Shown here piece by piece: positions 9,373-17,898 of a stretch of 64,000 nucleotides of DNA. The position numbers and the translations under genes are program-made. The DNA is from GCA-2731375 sp002731375 (GTDB taxonomy: Bacteria; Pseudomonadota; Alphaproteobacteria; GCA-2731375). How positions within the stretch are numbered: position 1 is the stretch's first letter; every line of letters starts with the position of its first letter. The stretch is taken from NCBI GenBank assembly GCA_030752605.1, contig JASMDX010000068.1, positions 1-64,000 on the forward strand, in the 5' to 3' direction. Under the pieces are notes generated by a model. It worked only from the letters and a program-made list of their open reading frames with translations. It was not told the DNA's origin and did no database searches.

Positions 9373-10104
9373 CTACAGGGTGCAGTAACCACCATCGACG
9401 GGGATGGTGACCCCGGTGATGAAACCGGCGGCGTTGGCGGAGGCCAGGAACAGCGCGGTGCCGATCATCTCGCCGGGTTCGCCCCAGCGGCCCATCGGCG
9501 TGCGTTGCAGGATCGGATCGGCAATTTCCGACATATCCTGGATCGGCGCCGTCAGCTTGGTGGAAATCCAGCCCGGCGCGATGGCATTGACGCGAACACC
9601 GTCCTTGGCCCAGAGCGCGCCCAGGCTCATGGTCATTTGCAGGATTGCCGATTTCGAGGCGCCATAGCCCGGGCCCCGCGGCGAGCCGAAATACGAGGTC
9701 ATCGAGGCGATGTTGATGATCGAGCCGCCCGAGGCCTTGAGTAGCGGTTGCAAATGGTGCGAGAGGCGGTAGACCGAATTCAGGTTGATTTCGATGGTCG
9801 CCTCGAAATTCTCCGGCTCCAGGGCAGCCTGGCCACGAAACGTGGTGCCGGCGTTGTTGACCAGCACATCCAGTTGTTCGACGCCATCCGCCAGGGCCTC
9901 GACCGCCGGAACATCCAGCATGTTGACCTGATGATAGGTGAAGCTAGAGAGATCATCGGGATAATCGCCGATCCCGTCCCTGGTGCCGGTGATGGTCACC
10001 TGGGCGCCCGCGTCGCGAAAACCCTGAGCGATAGACAGGCCGATACCGCTGGAGCCGCCCGTGACCAGAACAGTCTTGCCGGAAAAATCAAAACTTGCAC
10101 TCAT
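9373..10104 (-). CDS. Short-chain dehydrogenase/reductase (SDR)
   Basis: This is a classical SDR of 243 aa that oxidises or reduces a hydroxyl/keto group with NAD(P). The nucleotide-binding glycine motif TGGSSGIGLS is near residue 15, NNAG near residue 85, the catalytic Ser in IASMTS, and the Y-x-x-x-K pair in YGASKSAI. The start at 10104 has GGGAG eight bases upstream, preferred over the in-frame ATG at 10128. The C-terminus has the usual ITGVTIPVDGG ending. It lies upstream of the serine hydrolase in the same operon. The substrate is unknown; relatives are often annotated as gluconate or 3-oxoacyl dehydrogenases. Confidence 0.88.
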   Translation of the reverse strand: MSASFDFSGKTVLVTGGSSGIGLSIAQGFRDAGAQVTITGTRDGIGDYPDDLSSFTYHQVNMLDVPAVEALADGVEQLDVLVNNAGTTFRGQAALEPENFEATIEINLNSVYRLSHHLQPLLKASGGSIINIASMTSYFGSPRGPGYGASKSAILQMTMSLGALWAKDGVRVNAIAPGWISTKLTAPIQDMSEIADPILQRTPMGRWGEPGEMIGTALFLASANAAGFITGVTIPVDGGYCTL

Positions 10105-10224
10105 GCTTCTTACTCCCAGGGTTTTCAATTAGGCTCCGAACCGCCAGATGCAGGTTTCAGCCAATTACTTTTTCATGCCTTCGATATCACCGGCGGGCAA
10201 GATCATCAATTGTTCGCGGCCGCG

Positions 10225-12567
10225 CTAGCCGCACTTGGAATAGCCGCAGAAGACGCAGGTTTCGCAGCCTTCCTGTCGGATCAGGCCCGGTGTGCCGCAT
10301 TTAGGACAACCACGCAGACGGGAGGTATCGCCAGTTGCATCATCGGCCTGGGTGCCGCCTCCCGCCGGCAGCGCGATTATGGCCTCGTCCGTCTCAGGGT
10401 CCGCATTGGGATTGGCCATGAAGCCAATGGCGACCATATGGCGCTCAATGATTTCACCAATAGCGGCCAGCAAGGAGGGAATATAGCGACCCTCGACCCA
10501 GTATCCACCGCGCGGATCGAACACCGCCTTTAGCTCTTCGACCACGAAGGAGACATCTCCGCCCCGGCGGAAGACGGCGGAGATCATCCGAGTCAGGGCC
10601 ACGGTCCAGGCAAAATGGTCAACGTTCTTGGAGTTGATGAAAACCTCGAACGGGCGGCGGCGGCCGTCTTGAATCACGTCATTGATGGTGATATAGATGC
10701 TGTGATCGCTTTCCGGCCACTTGATCTTGTAAGTCTGGCCGGGCAGCGCGCCAGGACGGTCCAGGGGCTGGGTCATATAGACCACGCCGCCCGCATCCAG
10801 TTCGTCGCGCGGCTTGGCCTCGGGCTGGACCAGGGGCAATTCCGGTTCCGCCGGCAAACTGGGTTTGGCCGCTTCATCGCTCTCCAGCACCGCGCCGGTG
10901 ATTTCGTTGGGACGGTACGTGGTGCAGCCCTTGCAGCCCTGGTCATAGGCCTGCATGTAAACGTTCTTGAAGGCCTCGAACGAAATATCCTCGGGCAAAT
11001 TGATGGTCTTCGAGATCGAGGCATCAACGTATTTCTGCACCGCTGCCTGCATGGCCACGTGGTCGGACGGTGCCAGGGCGGTGGCGGTGACAAAATAATC
11101 GGGCAGTTGCGCCGTCTCGCCGAATTGGGCCCGGAATTGACGATAGGCATAGTCGGAGACCGTTTCCTCCCGCCGGCCGCCATCGGGCATGGTGACGTGG
11201 CGGCGGTAGGTAAAGGCGAACACCGGTTCCAGACCGGAGGAGATATTGTCGGCGAAGATCGAAATGGTTCCAGTCGGCGCGATGGAGGTCAAAAGCGCGT
11301 TGCGGATACCATGTTCGGCGATGGCCGCGCGCACCTCTTCATCCAGTTCCAGGACGCTATCGCCGGCCAGATATGCCTCCGCCTCGAACAGGGGGAAGGC
11401 GCCTTTTTCACTAGCCAGTTCCACACTGGCTAAATAGGCCGACCGGCGCACCTCCGCCAGCCAGGTTTCGGTCAGCGTCACCGCCTGAGCCGAGCCGTAA
11501 CGCAGCTTGCAAAAGATCAAGGCATCCGCCAGCCCAGTAACGCCAAGACCAATGCGCCGCTTGGCCCGTGCCTCGTTAGCCTGCTCTGGCAAGGGGAAGT
11601 TGGAGATGTCGACGGCATTGTCCAGCATGCGGACCGAGGTTCGGACCAGACGGCGCAGAGCGTCCATATCAAGTGCTGCATCCGAACCAAACGGATCCCG
11701 CACCAGCCGGGCCAGATTGACTGAGCCCAGCAAACAGGCCCCATAGGGAGGTAGTGGTTGTTCGCCGCATGGGTTAGTTGAATTAATTTGCTCACAATAC
11801 GCTAAATTATTGCGCTTGTTGATGCGGTCGATGAAGATCACACCGGGTTCGGCATAGGCATAGGTAGCCCGCATGATGCAGTCCCACAATTCCCTCGCCC
11901 GCACACTGCGGTAGGTGCGGCCCGCGAAGCGCAGTTCCCACGGCGTATCATCCTTCACCGCCTCCAGGAAATCGTCGGTAACCAGAACCGATAGATTGAA
12001 CATACGCAGACGGCCGGGATCTTGCTTGGCCTCGATAAAGGCCTCAATATCGGGATGATCGCAGCGCAGGGTCGCCATCATGGCGCCCCGGCGATGGCCC
12101 GCTGACATAATAGTGCGGCACATGGCGTCCCAGACATCCATGAACGTCAACGGCCCGGAGGCGTCCGCGCCAACGCCCCGGACCGGCGCGCCTCTGGGCC
12201 GCAGGGTAGAGAAATCATAGCCAATGCCGCCGCCCTGTTGCATGGTCAGGGCTGCTTCGCGCAGATTTTCAAAGATTCCGGACATATCATCCGGGATCGT
12301 TCCCATAACGAAACAATTGAACAAGGTAACATTGCGCCCGGCACCGGCACCCGCCAGGATGCGCCCGGCGGGCAGAAACTTGAAATCCTCCAAGGCTTCA
12401 AAAAATGGGACATTCCAGTGCTCGGGCTGCGTTTCCGCTGCCGCCAGGGCGCCCGCGACCCTGGCCCAGCTATCCTCGATGGTATCGTCCACCCACTGTC
12501 CGCCGCCGCCTTTGAGACGGTATTTCATGTCCCAGATTTGCTGGGATATTGGTGCGACGGTTGGCAT
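10225..12567 (-). CDS. Adenosylcobalamin-dependent ribonucleotide reductase (class II)
   Basis: This enzyme makes deoxyribonucleotides using a coenzyme B12-generated thiyl radical. The 780-aa protein has the barrel cysteine in TLFNCFVMG near residue 80 and the catalytic block NPCGEQPLPPYGACLLGSVN near residue 268. A TSCPD-type domain follows (about residues 595-710). A C-terminal zinc-ribbon-like tail has CPKCG, CETC and FCGYSKCG. This is the short class II form with a Cys-rich tail, not the roughly 1200-residue NrdJ seen in many alphaproteobacteria. Upstream (minus-strand direction) is an 80-base gap after plsC. The tail cysteines may relay electrons from thioredoxin; that is inference. Confidence 0.92.
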   Translation of the reverse strand: MPTVAPISQQIWDMKYRLKGGGGQWVDDTIEDSWARVAGALAAAETQPEHWNVPFFEALEDFKFLPAGRILAGAGAGRNVTLFNCFVMGTIPDDMSGIFENLREAALTMQQGGGIGYDFSTLRPRGAPVRGVGADASGPLTFMDVWDAMCRTIMSAGHRRGAMMATLRCDHPDIEAFIEAKQDPGRLRMFNLSVLVTDDFLEAVKDDTPWELRFAGRTYRSVRARELWDCIMRATYAYAEPGVIFIDRINKRNNLAYCEQINSTNPCGEQPLPPYGACLLGSVNLARLVRDPFGSDAALDMDALRRLVRTSVRMLDNAVDISNFPLPEQANEARAKRRIGLGVTGLADALIFCKLRYGSAQAVTLTETWLAEVRRSAYLASVELASEKGAFPLFEAEAYLAGDSVLELDEEVRAAIAEHGIRNALLTSIAPTGTISIFADNISSGLEPVFAFTYRRHVTMPDGGRREETVSDYAYRQFRAQFGETAQLPDYFVTATALAPSDHVAMQAAVQKYVDASISKTINLPEDISFEAFKNVYMQAYDQGCKGCTTYRPNEITGAVLESDEAAKPSLPAEPELPLVQPEAKPRDELDAGGVVYMTQPLDRPGALPGQTYKIKWPESDHSIYITINDVIQDGRRRPFEVFINSKNVDHFAWTVALTRMISAVFRRGGDVSFVVEELKAVFDPRGGYWVEGRYIPSLLAAIGEIIERHMVAIGFMANPNADPETDEAIIALPAGGGTQADDATGDTSRLRGCPKCGTPGLIRQEGCETCVFCGYSKCG

Positions 12568-12647
12568 TCGAACCTCTTGGTCAGGGCCTTGATCAGCGAA
12601 GAATGTTCCTGTTATGTACTATATGCGATTTTGCCTCGTAACGGGAG

Positions 12648-13382
12648 TTATATTTCCGTTGTTTTGGCCTCGGCTTCAAGAGCCAAATTGGCTGATTCCA
12701 CGCGCTCCTGCAATAGATCATCGAATTCCTTGCGTGGCAGGCCCGGCAGGATTGGTTCGAGAAACTCCAGCACGATGGTGCCGGACTGGCGCAGCAGTTG
12801 CCGCCGGGGCCAGAATAGTCCGGAATTCAGCGCCACCGGCACCACGGGTACATCCAATCCCCGATAAAGCGCCGAGACGCCGGGCTGATAGGGCATATCG
12901 GCGGTGGAGACACCGGGCGCCGTGCGCGTGCCCTGGGGGAAAATTACGATGGCCCGGCCCAGCTCGACCGCTTCTTTCGCATCCGTCAACATCACTCGCA
13001 GGGCTTTCGCGCCCGCCTCGCGGTCAACGGCGATCATCCGGGTCTTGCGGCACATCCAGCCATAGATGGGAATGGACAGCAGCTCCTTCTTCATGACCAT
13101 GGCCGGGTCATCCAGGATGACATGCCAGATCAGAGTATCCCAGGCGGACTGGTGCTTGGAGGCTATAATGGCGCCGCCTTGGGGACGGTTTTGCAAACCG
13201 CGGATCTCCACCTTGATACCAACGCTCCAGCGCAGCAGGAGATTAACGCCCCTGGCCCAGCGCCGTTGGCCCCAAACCGTCACTTGATAAGGCAGCAGCA
13301 GACCGGGCGCGAAGACCAGCACCATCGCCGTGGTCCAGGCATAGAACATTATGTTGAATAGATTGGATCGAACCGCCCGCAT
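12648..13382 (-). CDS. plsC: 1-acyl-sn-glycerol-3-phosphate acyltransferase
   Basis: This membrane enzyme acylates lysophosphatidic acid to phosphatidic acid in phospholipid synthesis. An N-terminal hydrophobic segment (about residues 10-35) precedes the acyltransferase HX4D motif, SKHQSAWD near residue 78. FPQGTR near residue 152 is the substrate-binding block, and PVVPVALNSG follows. Length of 244 aa is typical. It starts nine bases after the DUF218 gene and is the last member of an apparent ftsE-ftsX-DUF218-plsC operon. The symbol rests on family motifs; other lysophospholipid acyltransferases share them. Confidence 0.88.
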   Translation of the reverse strand: MRAVRSNLFNIMFYAWTTAMVLVFAPGLLLPYQVTVWGQRRWARGVNLLLRWSVGIKVEIRGLQNRPQGGAIIASKHQSAWDTLIWHVILDDPAMVMKKELLSIPIYGWMCRKTRMIAVDREAGAKALRVMLTDAKEAVELGRAIVIFPQGTRTAPGVSTADMPYQPGVSALYRGLDVPVVPVALNSGLFWPRRQLLRQSGTIVLEFLEPILPGLPRKEFDDLLQERVESANLALEAEAKTTEI

Positions 13383-13391
13383 TATTTTTTC

Positions 13392-13991
13392 CTATCCCGC
13401 CGAACCGGTCAAGCGGACCCTGAGCAGAGAGATCAGATATTTGCTGTATTCCATGGCCAACAGTTTCATGGTGCCGGGAAACAGCCACCAATCCGCCAGT
13501 TTTACATGCTTCGGAAACACGGAATTGGCATGCAAGGTGATCTTCGGCATGGCCTGTTGGAACAGCAACAGACTGCGCGGCATATGATAGGAGGCGGTGA
13601 CAAGATGCAGGCTTTGATAACCGTTCCGCTCCATCCACAACGCCGTCTCGATCGCATTACCCCGGGTATCACGCGCCTGATAACCCAGATCAACGCAACA
13701 GCTAAACAGGGGCTCGGCGCCGCTCTGATTGGCCTGTAGTTCCGCCGCCGATATGCCGGTCTGAACGCCCGAAAACAACAGTTTTGCCCCCTTGCCGGCG
13801 GCCAGCAGTTGCAGGCCTAGCCGCAGCCGCCCGCGTCCACCGGTCAGCACCACGATGGCATCATTAACGCCAGGCTGAGCCGTGGTGGAGGCTTGCCGGG
13901 GCAGCTCCGCCGCGAACAGCAGGAACCCGCCAAGCCACAGCAGCGCCATGGCGCTCAAGCACAACAGCACGCTCCGCGGCAACCACTTCAT
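13392..13991 (-). CDS. YdcF-like DUF218 membrane-anchored protein
   Basis: This 199-residue protein has one N-terminal membrane helix (about residues 8-30) followed by a DUF218 domain. The domain starts DAIVVLTGGRGRLRLGLQLL near residue 44 and has YHMPRS near residue 138, a conserved block of the family. DUF218 proteins (YdcF, SanA, ElyC) are linked to envelope and peptidoglycan precursor homeostasis, but their reaction is not settled. Its ATG overlaps the stop of ftsX by four bases (ATGA), so the two are translationally coupled. The location between ftsX and plsC supports an envelope role. Confidence 0.8.
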   Translation of the reverse strand: MKWLPRSVLLCLSAMALLWLGGFLLFAAELPRQASTTAQPGVNDAIVVLTGGRGRLRLGLQLLAAGKGAKLLFSGVQTGISAAELQANQSGAEPLFSCCVDLGYQARDTRGNAIETALWMERNGYQSLHLVTASYHMPRSLLLFQQAMPKITLHANSVFPKHVKLADWWLFPGTMKLLAMEYSKYLISLLRVRLTGSAG

Positions 13992-14929
13992 GGCAGCCGC
14001 GACAATTCATACAGCACGGTGCGCCGCGCCGTCAGCGCCGTCAGGCCCGCCGCCAGCAGGGGCAATGTGGCCAGGGCCAACAGGGCAAGCGGCGAGAGCG
14101 CCAGATCGCCAAACAACGGCCCCTCAAGATCAGCAGCCAAGCGGGACAGGGCGAACAAGGCAGCGACGGTAACCGCCAGTCCGATCAGGCCGCCCTTTAG
14201 GCCCATGTTCAGGGCGCGCCATTGGAACAACCGCGCGATATAGCTGTCCCGCGCACCCATGACATGGAGCAATTTGACCACTTCCAGATGCGCCGCGAAG
14301 GCGGCCCGGGTACCAAAGATCACCACCGAACAGGTGGCAAAGCAGATCATAGCCAGACAGGCCGCCATCATCCATTGTAATGACTGGCTCAACCGGATCA
14401 GCTTGCCCAGCCAGATCTGATGATCATCAATGCGGATGCCAGGGTCAATCTTAGCCAGCCGTTTTGCCAGCAGCGCCAGGCCAGCCGGTCCGGCCTCCGA
14501 CAACCGAACATCGATCAATTGCGGCAGGGGCAAATTTCCAAGCAAACTGCCAAGCAGACCCCCGGGACCGCTATTGCCCAACCAGGGCTGCAGCAATTTG
14601 GCGATCTCCGCCGCCGCCAAGGGGCGCACTTCAGTGACCCCGGCGGTCGCGCGCAGGGCGTCCACCACGGCATCCATCACGGCTGCGGGGCGTGTCTGAT
14701 CCGGCCCCGACCGCGCCCCGTGGCGAGCTTTGTCATCCGCGTTTGGGTTTTGCGGCGGAATTTCCACCGTCACCGTGTTGGCCAAATCGTTGTGCCAGCT
14801 ACCAGTTGCCTGATGCAGGGCGAGTGCGGCGGCGCCGGCGAGGGCTGCGAAGAACACCATGACGGCCACGACCCAGGGCAAAAAGCGCCCCGCACCTTCC
14901 GAATCGGGTATCAAATCAGGCATCGCCAT
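13988..14929 (-). CDS. ftsX: Cell division protein FtsX (ABC permease-like)
   Basis: FtsX is the membrane partner of FtsE; together they connect the divisome to peptidoglycan hydrolase activation. The 313-aa protein shows an N-terminal membrane helix (about 17-40) and an extracytoplasmic domain with LPLPQLIDVRL near residue 135. Three further helices follow in the C-terminal half, as in FtsX/MacB-type permeases. It starts six bases after the stop of ftsE. The weakly conserved periplasmic loop is usual for alphaproteobacterial FtsX. The call is supported mainly by topology plus the adjacent ftsE. Confidence 0.85.
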   Translation of the reverse strand: MAMPDLIPDSEGAGRFLPWVVAVMVFFAALAGAAALALHQATGSWHNDLANTVTVEIPPQNPNADDKARHGARSGPDQTRPAAVMDAVVDALRATAGVTEVRPLAAAEIAKLLQPWLGNSGPGGLLGSLLGNLPLPQLIDVRLSEAGPAGLALLAKRLAKIDPGIRIDDHQIWLGKLIRLSQSLQWMMAACLAMICFATCSVVIFGTRAAFAAHLEVVKLLHVMGARDSYIARLFQWRALNMGLKGGLIGLAVTVAALFALSRLAADLEGPLFGDLALSPLALLALATLPLLAAGLTALTARRTVLYELSRLP

Positions 14930-14935
14930 CCCGGC

Positions 14936-15706
14936 TTAACCCAACTTGCGCCGCACAACGGGGCCGCCGGCAGCCTCGGCCTTAATCTGACCAGGGCGGT
15001 TGGTAGCGCCGATATCAACGCCCAAGCAACCGCCATTATCGACCGGAGCGATGGAGGGATACAGAATACCATCGGTTAAGGTCAGCACCGGATGAGAAAA
15101 CCGCCGAACCAGGGCGTCGTTATGGGTGGCGACGACGACGGCGGTGCCGGAGCGATGCAGCTCCTCGAACAATCGCACCAAGCGATAGGCAATGCGGTCA
15201 TCAACATTGCCCGTGGGTTCATCCGCCAGCAGCAAATTGGGTTTCGAGATCACGGCACGGGCGATGGCCACCCGCTGCTGCTCGCCGCCCGACAAGGTAT
15301 CGGGGCTGTCATCCAGACGGGTGCCAAGCCCGACCCAATTAAGCAACTCGGATACATTGTTGCGGGTACGCTTCTCGTCCTCGCCGGCCAGGCGCAGGGG
15401 TAGGGCGACATTGTCGAAAACACTCAGGTTCTGCAACAAACGGAAATCCTGGAACACAACGCCAATGCGCCGGCGCAGGGCGGGCAGGTCGCGGCGGTGG
15501 GTGGTGGCTACATCCTGGCCAAAAACTTCCATCCTGCCCCGTGAGGGAAATAGAGCCAGACACATCAATTTCAGCAGCGAGGATTTCCCGGCCCCCGAGG
15601 CGCCGGTCAGAAAATGGAAGCTGCCGGGCGCTATATGCAGGTTGATATCACGCAGCACCTCCGGCCCAACGCCGTAGCGGACACCAACATTTTCGAAGCG
15701 AACCAT
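14936..15706 (-). CDS. ftsE: Cell division ATP-binding protein FtsE
   Basis: This ABC ATPase partners FtsX at the division site. Walker A is GASGAGKSSLL near residue 36, the ABC signature is LSGGEQQRVAIARA near residue 135, and Walker B with catalytic Glu is LLLADEPTGNVD near residue 160. The H-loop is in VVVATHND. The core starts at MVRFENVGVRYG (15706), giving 256 aa. An open frame extends to 15826, but that 40-residue extension does not resemble the family, so the shorter start is used. The tail beyond about residue 215 (proline- and glycine-rich) is longer than in E. coli FtsE. It heads the ftsE-ftsX operon. Confidence 0.9.
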   Translation of the reverse strand: MVRFENVGVRYGVGPEVLRDINLHIAPGSFHFLTGASGAGKSSLLKLMCLALFPSRGRMEVFGQDVATTHRRDLPALRRRIGVVFQDFRLLQNLSVFDNVALPLRLAGEDEKRTRNNVSELLNWVGLGTRLDDSPDTLSGGEQQRVAIARAVISKPNLLLADEPTGNVDDRIAYRLVRLFEELHRSGTAVVVATHNDALVRRFSHPVLTLTDGILYPSIAPVDNGGCLGVDIGATNRPGQIKAEAAGGPVVRRKLG

Positions 15707-15978
15707 CCGATACGCACCATCCGAAGCGTGTTTTGGAAACCATGGCCCCTCATCACAGGCCTGCGCCAAGATGCCACGTGCCTGGGCCAGGGTCCAGCGT
15801 CGCAAGTCATTTCCATTACGGCCCAAAGGGCACCAGCGAAAAAGAAACAGCAGACTTGGCAGCCGATGTATTGCGCCGCCCGGCGATCACGGCTAACTTT
15901 TGCCCAGTGCGCTGTATAAATTTGCTTCGCCGGTTTTGAGTTCCTATATCAATTTTACTTCGTTCATCGGTAGATTGC
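15707..15978 (+). promoter_or_regulatory. Divergent intergenic region between ftsE and zinc-ribbon gene
   Basis: These 272 bases separate two divergent genes and must carry both promoters. The half next to the zinc-ribbon gene is noticeably AT-richer (from about 15900). No specific operator or hairpin is clear to me. Confidence 0.35.
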
Positions 15979-16788
15979 ATGATCCTTTCCTGCCCAGCGT
16001 GCCAAACGCGCTTCAATGTCCCCGACAACGCCTTTGGCCAGACGGGCCGCAAGGTGCGTTGTTCCAAGTGCGGCGACAGCTGGCATCAAATGCCGGTGGT
16101 GGAGGAAGAGGACCCACCCACCTTTGATCCTCCGACTGAGATGATGCAGGGTGATTCGGCTGATAATGCCGATGAAGAAAGCGTTGAAGATATCGGCGCC
16201 AACGAGGCGGACGAAGACGTCGATGACGCCGAAACCACGGATGCCACCGTGGCCGCGGAGGAGCAAGATTCGGCGGCCGAAGAAGAATTCGCCCATAAGA
16301 ATTCGCGCCAGACCCATGCCAGAGGCAGCCTGCAGGCGCAGGAGGGCAAGGGTAAACGCGGCCTGGTCGGCTGGCTTGTTCTGTTTCTGGTTCTGGCCGG
16401 CGTGGGCAGCGGCGGGGTTTTCTTGCAGGAAAAAATCATTGCGCTCTGGCCTCCCGCCAAACAGCTTTACCATATGCTTGGCGTGGGTCCCGTGCCTGAA
16501 AAATTCAGCTTGGCGATCCAGAACGTCAAATGGGAACACAAGCGGGAAAAGGGTAAACCGGTCCTGGTTGTGCTGGGTGAGATTATCAATAATTCGGACA
16601 AGGCAAAGTCCGTGCCGCGGCTACGCGTGATTATACGTGACGAAAAAGACCGTCGTTTGTTCCGCTGGACCGTAACCACAGCCAAGAACCAGTTGGAACC
16701 TGGCCAAACCACCACATTCTCCACCCGCCTGGACGATCCCCCGGACGGCGCCCGCAGCCTGGCCGTCACATTCCTGATGCAACCGTGA
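15979..16788 (+). CDS. MJ0042-type zinc-ribbon, single-pass membrane protein (DUF3426-like)
   Basis: The N-terminus has two CxxC pairs (CPACQ and CSKCG within residues 5-31) forming the MJ0042 zinc ribbon common in alphaproteobacteria. Residues about 45-110 are strongly acidic and probably disordered. One membrane helix (LVGWLVLFLVLAGVGSGGVF, near residue 130) is followed by a C-terminal domain resembling DUF3426, with LVVLGEIINNSDKAKSVPRL near residue 195. The layout suggests a cytoplasmic zinc domain and a periplasmic beta domain. The function is unknown. The stop TGA overlaps an upstream alternative start of the hpt gene, suggesting cotranscription. Confidence 0.75.
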   Translation: MILSCPACQTRFNVPDNAFGQTGRKVRCSKCGDSWHQMPVVEEEDPPTFDPPTEMMQGDSADNADEESVEDIGANEADEDVDDAETTDATVAAEEQDSAAEEEFAHKNSRQTHARGSLQAQEGKGKRGLVGWLVLFLVLAGVGSGGVFLQEKIIALWPPAKQLYHMLGVGPVPEKFSLAIQNVKWEHKREKGKPVLVVLGEIINNSDKAKSVPRLRVIIRDEKDRRLFRWTVTTAKNQLEPGQTTTFSTRLDDPPDGARSLAVTFLMQP

Positions 16789-16808
16789 GCCATTCGGAGG
16801 CAGCGTCC

Positions 16809-17396
16809 TTGGATAAAGACAGGCAACAACCGAATAAACAGGCACTGGCGCGGCCGCACGGACGGCCACTGGACGCGGTGGAAATGATGTATTCGGCGAC
16901 CGAGATCGGCGACCGCGTCAGCGCCCTGGCGGCTGATATCGCCGATGCCATGGGTCCGGATATCATGGTTGTGGCGGTATTGAAGGGCAGTTTTGTTTTC
17001 ACCGCGGATCTGCTGCGTGCCCTGCATCACCATGGCGTGCATCCGCGAATCGACTTCATGACTCTGTCCAGCTACGGAACCGGCACGGAGAGCAGCGGCG
17101 AGGTGGTCATTACCCGGGACATCACGGATGATGTCCGTGGGGCGAGGATCTTGCTGATCGACGATATTTTGGAATCGGGCCGCACCCTGGCGTTCGCCCG
17201 TGCCTTATTACAGGAGCGCGGAGCTGAGATGGTACGCTTGTGCGTCCTGTTGGATAAGCCCGAGAAACGCAAAGCAGACCTTGAAGCCGACTATGTCGGG
17301 TTCTCTATTGGCGATGCATTCGTGGTTGGGTATGGTCTTGACTACGCTCATTATTATCGTGAATTGCCTTTTATTGGGACAATCACGACCGACTGA
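16809..17396 (+). CDS. hpt: Hypoxanthine phosphoribosyltransferase
   Basis: This purine-salvage enzyme joins hypoxanthine or guanine to PRPP. The PRPP-binding motif is ILLIDDILESGRTL near residue 117, and the upstream block VVAVLKGSFVFTADLL near residue 55 forms the PPi loop. DFMTLSSYG is the flexible-loop region. A GTG at 16785 overlaps the previous stop, but GGAGG at 16796-16800 lies eight bases before TTG 16809, so TTG is the likely start (195 aa). The N-terminal 25 residues look disordered. It lies downstream of the zinc-ribbon gene in one operon. Confidence 0.9.
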   Translation: MDKDRQQPNKQALARPHGRPLDAVEMMYSATEIGDRVSALAADIADAMGPDIMVVAVLKGSFVFTADLLRALHHHGVHPRIDFMTLSSYGTGTESSGEVVITRDITDDVRGARILLIDDILESGRTLAFARALLQERGAEMVRLCVLLDKPEKRKADLEADYVGFSIGDAFVVGYGLDYAHYYRELPFIGTITTD

Positions 17397-17405
17397 GAGA
17401 ATGCA

Positions 17406-17618
17406 GTGGCGAAAATCCTGTTGGCAGAGGACGAAGATTCCGTCCGTGACCTAGTGGCGTGGGTTCTGAAGCTACACGGCCACGAGATCAAGGCCGTGAT
17501 CGACGGCTCCGCCACGTTGGAAACGCTGAGTCAGGATGACTATGACCTGCTGTTGACCTATATCGTGATACCCTATGTTGACGGCATCGCCTTGGCGCTA
17601 AAGGCTTCGGCGGTCTGA
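17406..17618 (+). pseudogene. Truncated CpdR-like response-regulator receiver domain, phospho-Asp lost
   Basis: The 70-residue frame starts like CpdR/CheY receivers (KILLAEDEDSVRDLV, acidic pocket intact). It then reaches DLLLTYIVIPYVDGIALA, where receivers have 'DLLLTDIVMP.mDGi.La'. The phosphoryl-acceptor Asp is thus Tyr, and a further Met is Ile. The frame stops after about beta3-alpha3 and lacks the Thr/Ser and Lys switch residues. CpdR normally has about 120 residues and controls ClpXP proteolysis in alphaproteobacteria. The sequence directly after it belongs to a different gene relic. It cannot be phosphorylated in the usual way and is very probably dead. Confidence 0.7.
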
Positions 17619-17785
17619 AGGCGAACAGGCATGGTCAGGTCCTGGACACCGACGGCGATCCCATTCAGGGCCTTTATCCGGCGGGAGACCATGGGGCTCT
17701 ATCTTCGCGTTTACACAGGCTCCACGTCGGTATTGCGAGGCACCTTGTTCGGCAGGTTGGCCGCCCGGCACGCGTCGGCAAACGG
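17591..17785 (+). pseudogene. 3' relic of an FAD-binding dehydrogenase (fumarate reductase/ketosteroid type)
   Basis: In the frame through 17606 the sequence reads GFGGLKANRHGQVLDTDGDP then IQGLYPAGD. This matches the C-terminal flavin-binding block 'GlktD..arVld.dG.pIpGLYAaGnd' of FAD-dependent fumarate reductase/3-ketosteroid dehydrogenase-like enzymes. A frame change near 17690 continues with RGTLFGRLAARHASAN and then a stop. This matches the end 'rGtypg..tlGpal.fGriAarha' of the same family with a deletion. No upstream part of the gene is present; it abuts the broken receiver gene. The remaining bases to 17898 show no gene. Confidence 0.55.
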
Positions 17786-17898
17786 TTGCTGATACCCACA
17801 CCATGCGCCACGAGCACGTGAAAATATTTGGAACCCTGCCCGCGAAACCCACCAGGGCCGGCGCTCATTAAACCTTATAAACAAGCCGGACACATGGC

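Noticed and set aside
9748..10533. 261-codon plus-strand frame spanning SDR and ribonucleotide reductase ends
   Set aside because: It crosses two well-supported genes antisense and shows no motif or ribosome binding site.
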